Source: an uncultured Eubacterium sp.
Lineage (GTDB): Bacteria; Bacillota; Clostridia; Lachnospirales; Lachnospiraceae
DNA: 64,000 nt
Assembly (NCBI GenBank): GCA_910583555.1
Contig: CAJTXO010000007.1
Coordinates: 66,887 to 130,886 of the forward strand
Direction of reading: 5' to 3'
In this document: positions 26,281 through 34,358 of the stretch, piece by piece
Numbering within the stretch: the stretch's first letter is position 1
How the letters are laid out: each line of letters opens with the position of its first letter
Translations under genes and position numbers: made by a program
Notes under the pieces: generated by a model
Database searches by the model: none
What the model was told of the DNA's origin: nothing
The model's input: the letters and a program-made list of their open reading frames with translations, nothing else

Positions 26281-26985
26281 ATGGGAGCAAATATTTATAC
26301 TGTTTTCAACGAAACGGAGGAACCGCTCGGTATTTACAGCGCTGAAGGAACAGAGAAGCGGAGCGGTTCTTTTTTGCAACAATGGTTTCATCGCCGGCCG
26401 CAGACGGCGCTGGCTGTCATCTGCCGGGGAACGGGAGCGCGGCGGGATGAAAGAGCTGTGCGGGCGTCCATGGGAGAGGTAATTCGGCTTTTAACGGCAT
26501 TTGAGCAGTGGTTTGGCAGGGAATTTCCGAGAAATATGCACCCGTTTTCCGCAGATGTCGTGAAGCGCTATTGGCAGAGTATGATTGGGCAGGTGTTGGA
26601 AACGGGACGGCCGCCAATAGATGTGGCAGTCCTTCTCGTACATGCGGGTCAGTATGTGTTCTGCAGTCGGGGATCGTTCTCCGTTTATGAAGTTACTGCT
26701 TCCGGTCAAAGATGCTGCCGGTGGTTTACCGGAATGGAGCGGAGGCAGCTCGATGAAGAACTGGGGATCGCGCAGGGGGAGATGTCGGAACTGCAGTTCC
26801 GACACCGGAAAATAGAAGAAAAAACGGTATTTATTTTATCTCTGAAGGAGATTTTTTGGCAAAAAGGTGTGTGTGCTGGGAAATGGAGCTTTTCGGAAAG
26901 CCGATTTCGGAAAGCGGTGGAAAGAATGGAAGAATGCACATGCTGTGTGGCAGTGGCGGCGGATGTCGCCGACGGGAGTGTTTGA
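26281..26985 (+). CDS. Possible PP2C-like protein next to kinase
   Basis: A 234-residue protein. The overall order resembles a reduced PP2C-type phosphatase: an early CRGTGARRDERAVRAS, a central VAVLLVHAGQYVFCSRGSFSVYEV similar to the phosphatase core strands, and ELQFRHRKIEEKTVFILSLKEIFW near the end. The metal-binding Asp residues expected in PP2C are not evident, so it may be inactive or unrelated. It lies 17 bases before a Ser/Thr kinase gene, a usual phosphatase-kinase pairing, which is the main support. Confidence 0.4.
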   Translation: MGANIYTVFNETEEPLGIYSAEGTEKRSGSFLQQWFHRRPQTALAVICRGTGARRDERAVRASMGEVIRLLTAFEQWFGREFPRNMHPFSADVVKRYWQSMIGQVLETGRPPIDVAVLLVHAGQYVFCSRGSFSVYEVTASGQRCCRWFTGMERRQLDEELGIAQGEMSELQFRHRKIEEKTVFILSLKEIFWQKGVCAGKWSFSESRFRKAVERMEECTCCVAVAADVADGSV

Positions 26986-27001
26986 TGAAGGGGATGGGAA
27001 G

Positions 27002-27829
27002 ATGGCAGAGTATATTTTGCTCCGCGAACTGGGAAATGGGGCGACGTCTCATGTATTTCTTGCTGCTGACAGGCAGGATGGAAAAAAGTATGCCGTAAAA
27101 TGTTTTGGAAATCGCCAGGATTTTGAGATGGCGAGGCAGGAGATGTCGGTTGCGGGTAAATTACGGCATCCGGGTATCCCGGTTTTTCGGGAGGCAGAGG
27201 AAAAAAAGAACGGCGGCCGGATCATCATGGAATACGTGCCGGGAATGACGTGGAAGGATCATTTGCGAAAAAACGGTGTGCTCGCAGAGGCACAGGCGGT
27301 GGCGTGGGGCATGGAACTGTGCGATATCCTTTCGTATATGCACCGTCGGGATCCATCGGTGATCTATCGGGATTTAAAGCCGGCCAACCTTATGATCACG
27401 CCGGCCGGGCATGTAAAATTGATTGATTTCGGGGCATTAGTGACCGGAGCGGATGGCGCAGCGGTTGCGGCGGAGCCGATCGGTACAAAGGGATTTGCCG
27501 CGCCGGAACAGTTTGTGAGAAATGGACGGGTGGATACGAGAACCGATGTATATGGATTTGGCGCCACGATGTTACAGATGATGACAGGGCAGCATCCAGC
27601 GCAGGGGCATAAAAAACAATTGGGCGGGAAACGGGGAAGGGGCAGGCTCTCGGAAAAAATGCGGGCGATCTTAGGAAAATGTATGCAGCCGGAACCAGAC
27701 CGGCGTTACCGGTTTTGTGAGGAAATAAAAAGAGATCTGGAGAGTCCCGGATCTCCCGGCGATTTTGCCGGAACATTCAGGATCACCAGATCAAACATGT
27801 GGTGTTCGCATGACTTGTCGGTAAGTTAG
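27002..27829 (+). CDS. Serine/threonine protein kinase
   Basis: A 275-residue Hanks-type kinase: Gly loop LGNGATSHVFLA (about 9-20), Lys in YAVKCFG, catalytic loop YRDLKPANL (about 122-130, Asp and Asn present), DFG at about 142-144, and PIGTKGFAAPEQF in the activation segment. It is shorter than PrkC: there is no membrane helix and there are no PASTA repeats, so it is cytosolic. ATG 27002 is chosen since the kinase fold begins at once; the frame is open from 26867. The last 20 residues look unrelated to the fold. Confidence 0.88.
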   Translation: MAEYILLRELGNGATSHVFLAADRQDGKKYAVKCFGNRQDFEMARQEMSVAGKLRHPGIPVFREAEEKKNGGRIIMEYVPGMTWKDHLRKNGVLAEAQAVAWGMELCDILSYMHRRDPSVIYRDLKPANLMITPAGHVKLIDFGALVTGADGAAVAAEPIGTKGFAAPEQFVRNGRVDTRTDVYGFGATMLQMMTGQHPAQGHKKQLGGKRGRGRLSEKMRAILGKCMQPEPDRRYRFCEEIKRDLESPGSPGDFAGTFRITRSNMWCSHDLSVS

Positions 27830-27846
27830 CAAGTACTATCCTGCTG

Positions 27847-28038
27847 CTAATTTCCTTTGCTGCTGAGAGGATTGGACTCATGTTCCCAAAAGAGGTTATT
27901 GTCTGGAGACGGCAGGTCTTCTTCATTGTAACGGGAATTTTGGCGGATTTGATCGGCTCTTTTTCCGGAAACACCGTCCAGAGTATTTTTATTTTGCGCC
28001 CGATCCATTGGCTGCTGTGTTTGTGATTTTTCGTTCAT
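27847..28038 (-). CDS. Small polar hypothetical protein
   Basis: A 63-residue, Asn/Gln/Asp-rich protein (MNEKSQTQQPMDRAQNKNTL ... LPSPDNNLFWEHESNPLSSKG) on the minus strand, divergent from the HAD gene. AAAGGAG lies 8 bases before its ATG at 28038. It has no cysteine and no membrane segment, and looks disordered, rather like small spore or coat-associated proteins, but no family is recognised. Confidence 0.5.
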   Translation of the reverse strand: MNEKSQTQQPMDRAQNKNTLDGVSGKRADQIRQNSRYNEEDLPSPDNNLFWEHESNPLSSKGN

Positions 28039-28156
28039 AGGGAGAACTCCTTTCGTTTGCTGATATTGATAGTTATTTCCCGAAACGGGAACGAATATGC
28101 GCGGATGGAAAAAATCAGAGGTGATGGAAAAATTTGCGCGGAAATGGAGAGAGATC

Positions 28157-28807
28157 ATGGATAAAAAGGATACGGTTATATTTGATCTGGATGGCACGCT
28201 TTTGAATACGTTGGAAGACTTAAGGGATAGCGTGAACGTCGTGATGCAAAAATACGGGTACCCAGTCCACAGTTTGGAAGAGATCCGTACATTTGTCGGG
28301 AATGGAATCGGGAAACTGATGGAGCGGTCGGTGCCGGGAGGACGGGATAATCCTGATCTTGAACAGGCGCTTTCTGATTTTAAGCGCTACTATACCGGAC
28401 ACTGCCGCATTAAGACAAAACCGTACGACGGGGCGGTGGAGCTTATGAGGGTGCTGTCTGATCACGGATTCAAGCTGGCTATTGTTTCGAATAAAAATGA
28501 TGCGGCAGTAAAGGAATTAAATGACATTTACTTTGGCGCTTATACAAAAGCAGCGCTGGGAGACCAGGAAGGCCGGGCGCGGAAACCGGCTCCCGATGCG
28601 GTTTTTGCCGCGCTGGAACAATTGGGCAGCAGTAAAGGGCAGGCTGTCTATATCGGGGATTCAGAAGTCGATCATGAGACGGCTGTAAACAGCGGACTGG
28701 ACTGTATACTCGTCAGCTGGGGATTTCGGGACCGAGAGGTGCTGGAGCGTTTTGAGGGGGCGGTCGTCGTGGATACGTGCGAGGAAATACAGAAACTGCT
28801 TTTATGA
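28157..28807 (+). CDS. HAD-family phosphatase, phosphoglycolate phosphatase-like
   Basis: A 216-residue HAD-IA hydrolase. Motif I is IFDLDGTLLNT (nucleophile Asp 10), the helical cap follows (residues about 18-85), motif II SNKND is at about 111, motif III Lys is in ARKPAPDA, and motif IV GDSEVDHETA is at about 168. It would remove phosphate from a small metabolite such as 2-phosphoglycolate; the exact substrate is not shown. ATG 28157 is preceded by GGAGAGAG. Confidence 0.85.
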   Translation: MDKKDTVIFDLDGTLLNTLEDLRDSVNVVMQKYGYPVHSLEEIRTFVGNGIGKLMERSVPGGRDNPDLEQALSDFKRYYTGHCRIKTKPYDGAVELMRVLSDHGFKLAIVSNKNDAAVKELNDIYFGAYTKAALGDQEGRARKPAPDAVFAALEQLGSSKGQAVYIGDSEVDHETAVNSGLDCILVSWGFRDREVLERFEGAVVVDTCEEIQKLLL

Positions 28808-28860
28808 GGGACGCGATCTGGCTGCGTCACCCTGTAGACATTCTGGAATGGAGGATAAGC

Positions 28861-29619
28861 ATGAACCAATATGTAAGGAATTTGAATCGTTTAGAGTTTG
28901 TACTCACATGGGCGTGTACCGGGAAATGTAAACATTGTTCGGAAGGGGAACATGATGTGAGTGGCAGTTGTCTGGATGAAAAAGCAGCGGTCAGGGTGAT
29001 CCGTGAGGTGGCGGATGCGTTTCAGATCAAATCTCTGATGACGTTTGGAGGAGAGCCGCTTCTGCAGTGGAAGACGGTGTGCAGCATTCACGCAGCAGCG
29101 AGGGAAGCGAACATCCCCAGCCGGGAGATCATCACAAACGGGTATTTTACGAAAGATATGGAAAAGATGCGCGCGGCTGTGCATGAACTGGGGCAGTGTG
29201 GTATCAGCGGTATGTTATTGTCAGCAGATGCGTTCCATCAGGAAACGATACCGATCGAGGCTGTTTTGCAGTTTGCGGAAGCAGTGCTGGCAGAGGGGAT
29301 CCGTGTAAAAATGAATCCGGCCTGGCTGGTCAGTGCGGAGGCGGACAATCCGTATAACAGGGAGACGAGAAAGATCCTGCGGCAATTTGAGCAGATAGGG
29401 ATCGGCATGGCTGACGGGAATGTCATATTTCCAGACGGAAACGCGAAGATTTATCTAAAAGAATATTTTGAAACGGGCCAGGAGCCGGAAAATCCATATA
29501 AGGAAGACCCTGCCGACGTTCGGGCAATCTGCATCGGGCCGGACGGAGATGTGGATGTGCTGGGAGGAAGTATATATGAAAAGGATATATTGGAACTTTT
29601 GTCCGAGTACAGTTTGTAA
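28861..29619 (+). CDS. Radical SAM protein
   Basis: A 252-residue radical SAM enzyme. The iron-sulphur motif CTGKCKHC (Cys 19, 23, 26) is followed by FGGEPLLQW at about 61, the glycine-rich SAM site. The C terminus has GPDGDVDVLGGSIYEKDILELL, like the end of SPASM-type enzymes, but no second cysteine cluster is present. Substrate unknown. ATG 28861 has TGGAGG upstream; the gene follows the HAD gene by about 50 bases. Confidence 0.8.
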   Translation: MNQYVRNLNRLEFVLTWACTGKCKHCSEGEHDVSGSCLDEKAAVRVIREVADAFQIKSLMTFGGEPLLQWKTVCSIHAAAREANIPSREIITNGYFTKDMEKMRAAVHELGQCGISGMLLSADAFHQETIPIEAVLQFAEAVLAEGIRVKMNPAWLVSAEADNPYNRETRKILRQFEQIGIGMADGNVIFPDGNAKIYLKEYFETGQEPENPYKEDPADVRAICIGPDGDVDVLGGSIYEKDILELLSEYSL

Positions 29620-29622
29620 GAA

Positions 29623-29654
29623 ACAGACAGGCGTTTTTGGGTGCGCCTGCCTGT
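29623..29654 (+). terminator. Hairpin after the radical SAM gene
   Basis: ACAGACAGGCG (29623-29633) pairs with CGCCTGCCTGT (29644-29654) with one mismatch. There is no strong T tract, so terminator function is uncertain. Confidence 0.4.
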
Positions 29655-29694
29655 AATGAAAGGTTGCCTGGAGAACTGTGTCTCTCAGCTGATT

Positions 29695-30684
29695 TTAGTA
29701 TCTTGTATAGACTTTAAATCCACTGGACGCCAAGGAGGCCGATGTGATCTTCCGATCCCAGTGAACGGATGAGTTATAATTTCCTTCTACAACTGTAACA
29801 AATCCGTTTTCTTTTGTTAAGACGACCACCGAGTGTGAATTCCCGATTCGGATATGATCCCCCACCCGGATTTTATCGAAAGAGGAATGTGTCTGAAACG
29901 GCTGGCTGGTGCCAAAGACCGTATCGCTCAATTTGGCGGCAAACCCGTAACAGCCGTAACCATTACCAAATCGCGGTGAATGATAGTAATAGCTGTTTGT
30001 CAGCGGCATGCCTTCCGGGTATGTGTCCCGCAGGGAATTTAGCACTGCGTAGGCACTTTTCTCTGTAACGGTGACTCCGGGAGTTTCTTCCGGAGCTGGG
30101 GTGATGACCGGCTTTGCTGACACGACTGGTTTTGCTGACACAGTCGGCTTGTTCAAGGACCCCGGTTCTTTTGTGGGAACCGGAGCTGGGGTGATAACGG
30201 GCTTTGCTGACACGACTGGCTTTGCTGACACAGTCGGCTTGTTCAAGGATCCCGGTTTTTTTGTGGGAACCGGAGCTGGAGTGACGGCTGGTTTTACGGA
30301 TGTGGCTGGCTTGTTTGCGGAACCCGGATTTTCGGTTGGGGTGGGATATGATGGTTTCTTCCGGTACTTTTTGACTGTTATCCGGCAGGTCCATTTTTTC
30401 TTTGCGGATTTGCCGGTGATTTTTGCCGTTCCTGCTTTTTTTGCTCGGACCAGTCCCTTTTTATTAACAGCTGCCACTTTCTTATTTGAGGATTTCCAGG
30501 TGATCGTTCCGGGGCGGCCGCTGATTTTCAAGCGGCATGTTTTTCCTACATAAATAACGGCTCTTTTTCGATTTATTTTTTTGGCCGCAGCACTTGTTAC
30601 CTCTGTCTGCGACAGGGATGCTGCCAATGAAAACGTCAGTACACTGGCAGTAATAGTGCGTGTGATCTTTTTGTTCATTGTCAT
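29695..30684 (-). CDS. Secreted Ig-like (Big2) protein with repeat linker and NlpC/CHAP-like domain
   Basis: A 329-residue exported protein. A signal peptide (ITRTITASVLTFSLAASLSQ) is followed by one Big2 domain (GRPGTITWKSSNKKVAAVNKKG, about residues 56-77). A Pro/Thr/Val linker (about 108-210) contains near-perfect 30-residue repeats built on VPTKKPGSLNKPTVSAKPVV. The C-terminal domain carries GCYGFAAKLSD, a His in GNSHSVVVL and NYNSSVHWDRKI, the Cys-His-Asn order of a cysteine amidase. It probably acts in the wall. The start may also be two codons later (MNKK). Confidence 0.75.
   Translation of the reverse strand: MTMNKKITRTITASVLTFSLAASLSQTEVTSAAAKKINRKRAVIYVGKTCRLKISGRPGTITWKSSNKKVAAVNKKGLVRAKKAGTAKITGKSAKKKWTCRITVKKYRKKPSYPTPTENPGSANKPATSVKPAVTPAPVPTKKPGSLNKPTVSAKPVVSAKPVITPAPVPTKEPGSLNKPTVSAKPVVSAKPVITPAPEETPGVTVTEKSAYAVLNSLRDTYPEGMPLTNSYYYHSPRFGNGYGCYGFAAKLSDTVFGTSQPFQTHSSFDKIRVGDHIRIGNSHSVVVLTKENGFVTVVEGNYNSSVHWDRKITSASLASSGFKVYTRY
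30092..30290. repeat. 90-bp tandem repeats in the secreted protein linker
   Basis: Two copies of a 90-bp unit (30092-30181 and 30182-30271) and the start of a third (to about 30290), differing at a few positions. They encode 30-residue Pro-rich repeats on the minus strand; the unit itself contains a smaller TSAKPV-type doubling. Confidence 0.85.
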
Positions 30685-30738
30685 CGTCCTTTCTTTTTTA
30701 CGTTTTGATCATGAATAGTATCACGACTCTGCCATCAT

Positions 30739-30766
30739 ATCATAAATTATAACGAAAATGTTACAA
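30739..30766 (-). promoter_or_regulatory. Promoter of the Big2/NlpC-like gene
   Basis: On the minus strand: TTGTAA (30766-30761), 16-base spacer, TATGAT (30744-30739), about 60 bases before the start codon. Confidence 0.55.
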
Positions 30767-30844
30767 AAATATGAATTGCATGAAATTACCAGCGCAGATA
30801 GAATGCCTGATCGAAAAATACTTGAACGAAAAACAGCATTTGGA

Positions 30845-30873
30845 TTGCGTTCTCATGGCGGATATGGTATGCT
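30845..30873 (+). promoter_or_regulatory. Promoter of ylmH-like gene
   Basis: TTGCGT (30845-30850), 17-base spacer, TATGCT (30868-30873), about 50 bases before ATG 30924. Confidence 0.5.
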
Positions 30874-30923
30874 GATAGCAGTTGGCTGTCAGTGTGTAAT
30901 ATACTTCTGCATAGGAGAGAGAG

Positions 30924-31661
30924 ATGAAACAACGATTGATGGATTTGGCCAATCGATGCTATCAGAATGGGCATTATACGTTTTCGCATTTTTTGTCGGC
31001 GTCGGAAATGGACGAGTTTTTTCAGATGAAAAAAGAATTGGCGTTTGTGCCTTATACGGCATTTGGCGGGAGTGAAGCGGCGGAGCGGCAGGTTCTGCGG
31101 TTTGGGAGTGAAGAGATGTTTGGATATGAGGAGGCGTTTCCGGTTTGCTGCATTTCGTGCCGGCCGGTCATGCCGAAATTCGCCGAGGACCTCAGCCACC
31201 GGGACGTTCTGGGGGCATTGATGAATCTGGGGATTGAGCGGGATGTGATCGGTGATATATTCGTGAGGGATAAGGAATGTTATTTCTTCTGTCTGGACAA
31301 TATGAAACAATATATTTGTCAAAATTTAAGAAAGATTCGTCATACAAATGTAGTATGCGAGGAGGCGGACAGACTGCCCGAGGCGTTTTCGCCGGTCAGG
31401 AAACGGGAGGAGCATATCGTTTCGTCCGAGCGGTGTGATGCCCTGCTTTCTAAAGTGTATCATCTTTCGCGGGGCAAATGCATTCCGCTCTTTCAGGAAA
31501 AAAAGGTATTTGTGAATGGCAGGCAGTATGAAAATAACAGCGGCGTCATCAGAGAGGGTGATATAGTCAGCGTGCGCGGATTTGGAAAATTTGTATATCT
31601 GGGAGTTGTGCGCGAAACGAAAAAAGGAAGGGTCACTGTGGCGATAGAAAAATATGTATGA
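30924..31661 (+). CDS. ylmH: YlmH-like RNA-binding protein (S4 domain)
   Basis: A 245-residue protein. The N and middle parts (FLSASEMDEFFQMKKELAFV; GALMNLGIERDVIGDIFVRD) are diagnostic of YlmH, and the last 65 residues form an S4 RNA-binding domain (KCIPLFQEKKVFVNGRQYEN ... IREGDIVSVRGFGKFVY). YlmH binds ribosomal RNA or tRNA and helps rescue stalled 50S subunits. It is usually encoded in the divIVA region; here it stands apart from those genes. Confidence 0.9.
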   Translation: MKQRLMDLANRCYQNGHYTFSHFLSASEMDEFFQMKKELAFVPYTAFGGSEAAERQVLRFGSEEMFGYEEAFPVCCISCRPVMPKFAEDLSHRDVLGALMNLGIERDVIGDIFVRDKECYFFCLDNMKQYICQNLRKIRHTNVVCEEADRLPEAFSPVRKREEHIVSSERCDALLSKVYHLSRGKCIPLFQEKKVFVNGRQYENNSGVIREGDIVSVRGFGKFVYLGVVRETKKGRVTVAIEKYV

Positions 31662-31667
31662 GGATTG

Positions 31668-32498
31668 ATGTGGATGAATAGACGAAAAGGAATTCTTCTT
31701 TTTATGGCGGCGGCGATCGCGCTGCTTTTGATCTTTGGAAAAAATGAAAAGCCCGGCGGAGAGAAAGACCCGGCTGCCGTGGCGGGGCCGGAGTGGCATG
31801 GCGAGATTCCGGTCGTATCGGAAGAGGCAGTACAGGCGGAGCCGGAGCCGACTCAGAACCCGGAAGAGGCCGTCTATTCCTTTCTGCAGGGGCCGAAATC
31901 ATGGAAAGAGGGACGTGAGTGGTCTGGGAAATGGGGAAAAGAATACTACGACGGCGGTTCGTTTGGCGCGTTTGGCTGCGGGTTTTGCTGCATGGCTAAT
32001 ATGTATTCTACATTGACAGAATATAAGTGCACTCCGGTCGATATGTACACATGGACGAAAAAGAATACGTCATACGGAGGAGGAGGGGCGGTTGCCTGGC
32101 CGTTCATGCGAAAGATCATGTCGGATATTGGTTTTACCGTAAAATTAGGGGAAAAGCCGCCGACGTATAAGGAATTCCGGGCCGAGATCGAACAGGCGCA
32201 GTCGATGCTCGTTCTCATCTCAAGTTACAACGATGATAGTTACTGGCAGGATACGCCGGGGCATTATGTGACGCTGTTTTTATATGATCGTGAAACAGAA
32301 AAGGCGTTTCTCACGGATTCAGGCGACCCTGAGCACAACCGCAGCTGGATTTCACTGAAGCTGATCTATAAGGCGCTCAAGACGAGCAGTGATTTTCAGT
32401 ATATGTCGGTTCTTTCATATGAAAAAGAAAAAGATACGTGGAAACATAAGTCAGTAAAAGGAACCTGGGTCAGGCCGCAGGTACTGGCGCAGGCTTAG
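31668..32498 (+). CDS. Secreted C39-like cysteine peptidase domain protein
   Basis: A 276-residue protein with an N-terminal membrane or signal helix (ILLFMAAAIALLLIF), a low-complexity Glu/Pro region to about 65, then a papain-like domain: GAFGCGFCCMANMYSTL with the presumed catalytic Cys, GHYVTLFLYDRETEKAFLTDSG with the His and Asp. This matches the peptidase C39-like (BtlA-like) group. Cell-surface location is inferred. Start is ATG 31668 or 31674; GAGG at 31660-31663 overlaps the preceding stop. Confidence 0.7.
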   Translation: MWMNRRKGILLFMAAAIALLLIFGKNEKPGGEKDPAAVAGPEWHGEIPVVSEEAVQAEPEPTQNPEEAVYSFLQGPKSWKEGREWSGKWGKEYYDGGSFGAFGCGFCCMANMYSTLTEYKCTPVDMYTWTKKNTSYGGGGAVAWPFMRKIMSDIGFTVKLGEKPPTYKEFRAEIEQAQSMLVLISSYNDDSYWQDTPGHYVTLFLYDRETEKAFLTDSGDPEHNRSWISLKLIYKALKTSSDFQYMSVLSYEKEKDTWKHKSVKGTWVRPQVLAQA

Positions 32499-32532
32499 GA
32501 ATAAAGGTTTTAAACAGAAAAGAGGATGGAAC

Positions 32533-32985
32533 ATGAGATTTATCATTCAGAGGGTACAGCACGCATCGGTAACGATTGAGGGAGAAGTGAAGGGAAAGAT
32601 CGGAAAGGGTTTTTTAGTCCTTGTCGGAATCGGTTTGGATGACGACGAAAAAGTGGCAGATAAACTTGTGCAGAAACTCGTACAGATGCGTATCTTTGAA
32701 GATGAAAACGGGAAGACCAATCTGGCACTGAAAGATGTGGGAGGGGAGATGCTCCTCGTATCGCAGTTTACGCTGTACGCGGACTGCAGGAAGGGAAACC
32801 GTCCGTCCTTTACGAGGGCGGGGAAGCCGGATCAGGCGCAGAAATTATATGAATATATTATCCAGAAGTGCCGGCAGGAGATTCCAGTAGTGGAACAGGG
32901 GGAATTTGGAGCCGATATGAAGGTGGAACTTTTGAATGACGGGCCGTTTACCGTTTTGCTTGATAGTGCGGAGATCATGGCATGA
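32533..32985 (+). CDS. dtd: D-aminoacyl-tRNA deacylase
   Basis: A 150-residue protein, matching the usual length of about 148. It begins MRFIIQRVQHASVTIEGEV and has the active-site SQFTLYADCRKGNRPSF at about 77-93 and the C-terminal NDGPFTV with the Gly-Pro substrate-excluding motif. It clears D-amino acids (and glycine) from tRNA. Highly recognisable. Confidence 0.96.
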   Translation: MRFIIQRVQHASVTIEGEVKGKIGKGFLVLVGIGLDDDEKVADKLVQKLVQMRIFEDENGKTNLALKDVGGEMLLVSQFTLYADCRKGNRPSFTRAGKPDQAQKLYEYIIQKCRQEIPVVEQGEFGADMKVELLNDGPFTVLLDSAEIMA

Positions 32986-33007
32986 AACGGTATCTTTTTG
33001 TTTATGA

Positions 33008-33234
33008 TCAGATATTCAGCGTATCAGCAAGCACAGAGAAGTTGATAAGCAGATCTTCAAAAATATTGACCTTTACCATGATATCAGGCTGATAGAAAGC
33101 GTTTGATGTATCTGTGAAGGACTGGCCAAATCATAGACAACGCTATCAAAAACTTCTACCCTCCTGCTCTCTGGTAAAGCCTCATATTGCTCCAGGGTGA
33201 TCGTTTCTGGCTGTGGTTGTAATGCGCGTGTCAT
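33008..33234 (-). pseudogene. Uma2-family nuclease, internally deleted
   Basis: Minus-strand ATG at 33234 starts MTRALQPQPETITLEQYEAL, then EVFDSVVYDLASPSQIHQTLSIS, the N-terminal 47 residues of a Uma2 (DUF820) PD-(D/E)XK protein. It runs out of frame at a TAA after 53 codons. In the next frame QPDIMV and then KVNIFEDLLINFSVLAD continue to TGA 33010-33008, which look like a mid-protein motif and the family C terminus. About 100 or more middle residues, including most of the nuclease core, are missing. GGAAGTGA and a promoter precede it, so the start is intact. Confidence 0.7.
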
Positions 33235-33265
33235 GGCTTCACTTCCTTTCCAGTGTTCTCTTATC

Positions 33266-33293
33266 AGTATAACAATATTTCGAAAAAATGCAA
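33266..33293 (-). promoter_or_regulatory. Promoter of the Uma2 pseudogene
   Basis: On the minus strand: TTGCAT (33293-33288), 16-base spacer, TATACT (33271-33266), about 30 bases before the former start codon. Confidence 0.5.
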
Positions 33294-33326
33294 TATAAAA
33301 TATTTTATAAAGGATGAATAATAAAA

Positions 33327-34229
33327 ATGAGCGAGAAGAAAAAATTCAGATGCTATATGATTACACTACTGGCGGCTATCTGTCTGTTCGTTGCCGGATG
33401 CAGCGGTGCGGATATACTGTTAGATCAAGACGAAGGTTCCGCTGGAGCGGCCCCATCGGTCTCTTTGCAGCAGATTCCGTCCTATGCGGGGGAACCGTAT
33501 GTGGTAGTCAATGACAACCAGCCGGTATTTGATGAGGAGACCGGAGAGGATTCGTTTGAGACATATGCGGAGCTGGACGGTCTCGGGCGGTGCGGTGCGG
33601 CCTATGCCAAGATCGGGAAAGACCTGATGCCGACAGAGAAGCGGGGAAATATCAGTCCGGTTAAGCCGTCCGGATGGCAGACAGCGAAATATGACAACGT
33701 AGAGGGCAAATATTTGTACAACCGCTGTCATCTGATCGGGTTTCAGCTGTCCGGTGAAAATGCAAACGAACGGAATCTGATCACGGGAACACGCTATTTA
33801 AACGTGGAGGGAATGCTTCCTTTTGAAAACCAGGTCGCGGAGTATGTCCGAACGACGGGAAACCATGTGCTTTACCGGGTGACGCCGGTGTATGAGGGGG
33901 ACGATCTCGTCGCCCGCGGCGTGCAGATGGAAGCGAAGTCAGTCGAGGATGGCGGCACAGCGATCTGTTTTAATATTTTTGCCTTCAACAGCCAGCCGGG
34001 TATCACGATTGATTATGCGACGGGAGAGAGCCATTTGACGAGGGAAGGCGAGGCGGACCAGAGAGCAGATGGGTCCCATTATGTGTTAAACACAAATACA
34101 CGCAAATATCATCTGCCGTCTTGTTCCGGTGTGGGGGAAATGAAGGGGGAGAACAGGGAAGATTACACAGGCGCGAAATCAGAACTGGAAGCGGCAGGGT
34201 ATGAACCGTGCGGCCGTTGCCAGCCATAA
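33327..34229 (+). CDS. DNA/RNA non-specific endonuclease, lipoprotein
   Basis: A 300-residue exported nuclease. The lipobox VAGC (Cys about 25) follows a membrane stretch (ITLLAAICLFVAG). The NUC domain runs about 60-220 with the active-site region RCHLIGFQLSGENANERNLITGTRYLN (in part: His about 137, Asn about 145-152). The C-terminal 50 residues (HLPSCSGVGEM ... CGRCQP) form a Cys/His cluster like a small zinc ribbon. It resembles surface nucleases of the EndA type used for DNA uptake or scavenging. Confidence 0.88.
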   Translation: MSEKKKFRCYMITLLAAICLFVAGCSGADILLDQDEGSAGAAPSVSLQQIPSYAGEPYVVVNDNQPVFDEETGEDSFETYAELDGLGRCGAAYAKIGKDLMPTEKRGNISPVKPSGWQTAKYDNVEGKYLYNRCHLIGFQLSGENANERNLITGTRYLNVEGMLPFENQVAEYVRTTGNHVLYRVTPVYEGDDLVARGVQMEAKSVEDGGTAICFNIFAFNSQPGITIDYATGESHLTREGEADQRADGSHYVLNTNTRKYHLPSCSGVGEMKGENREDYTGAKSELEAAGYEPCGRCQP

Positions 34230-34358
34230 GGGCAGAATCCAAAATCAGAGATTTATCTCGGAGTTTTAAAATGCGGTAGAATAAGGATAAAATAATAGGA
34301 TTTGTACATAATATAACGAAAAGAGAGGATGAAAAATTTGTAAACGGAGGCAGTTTGG

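Noticed and set aside
30076..30290. CRISPR-like array
   Set aside because: The 90-bp units are contiguous with no unique spacers and encode a Pro-rich protein linker.
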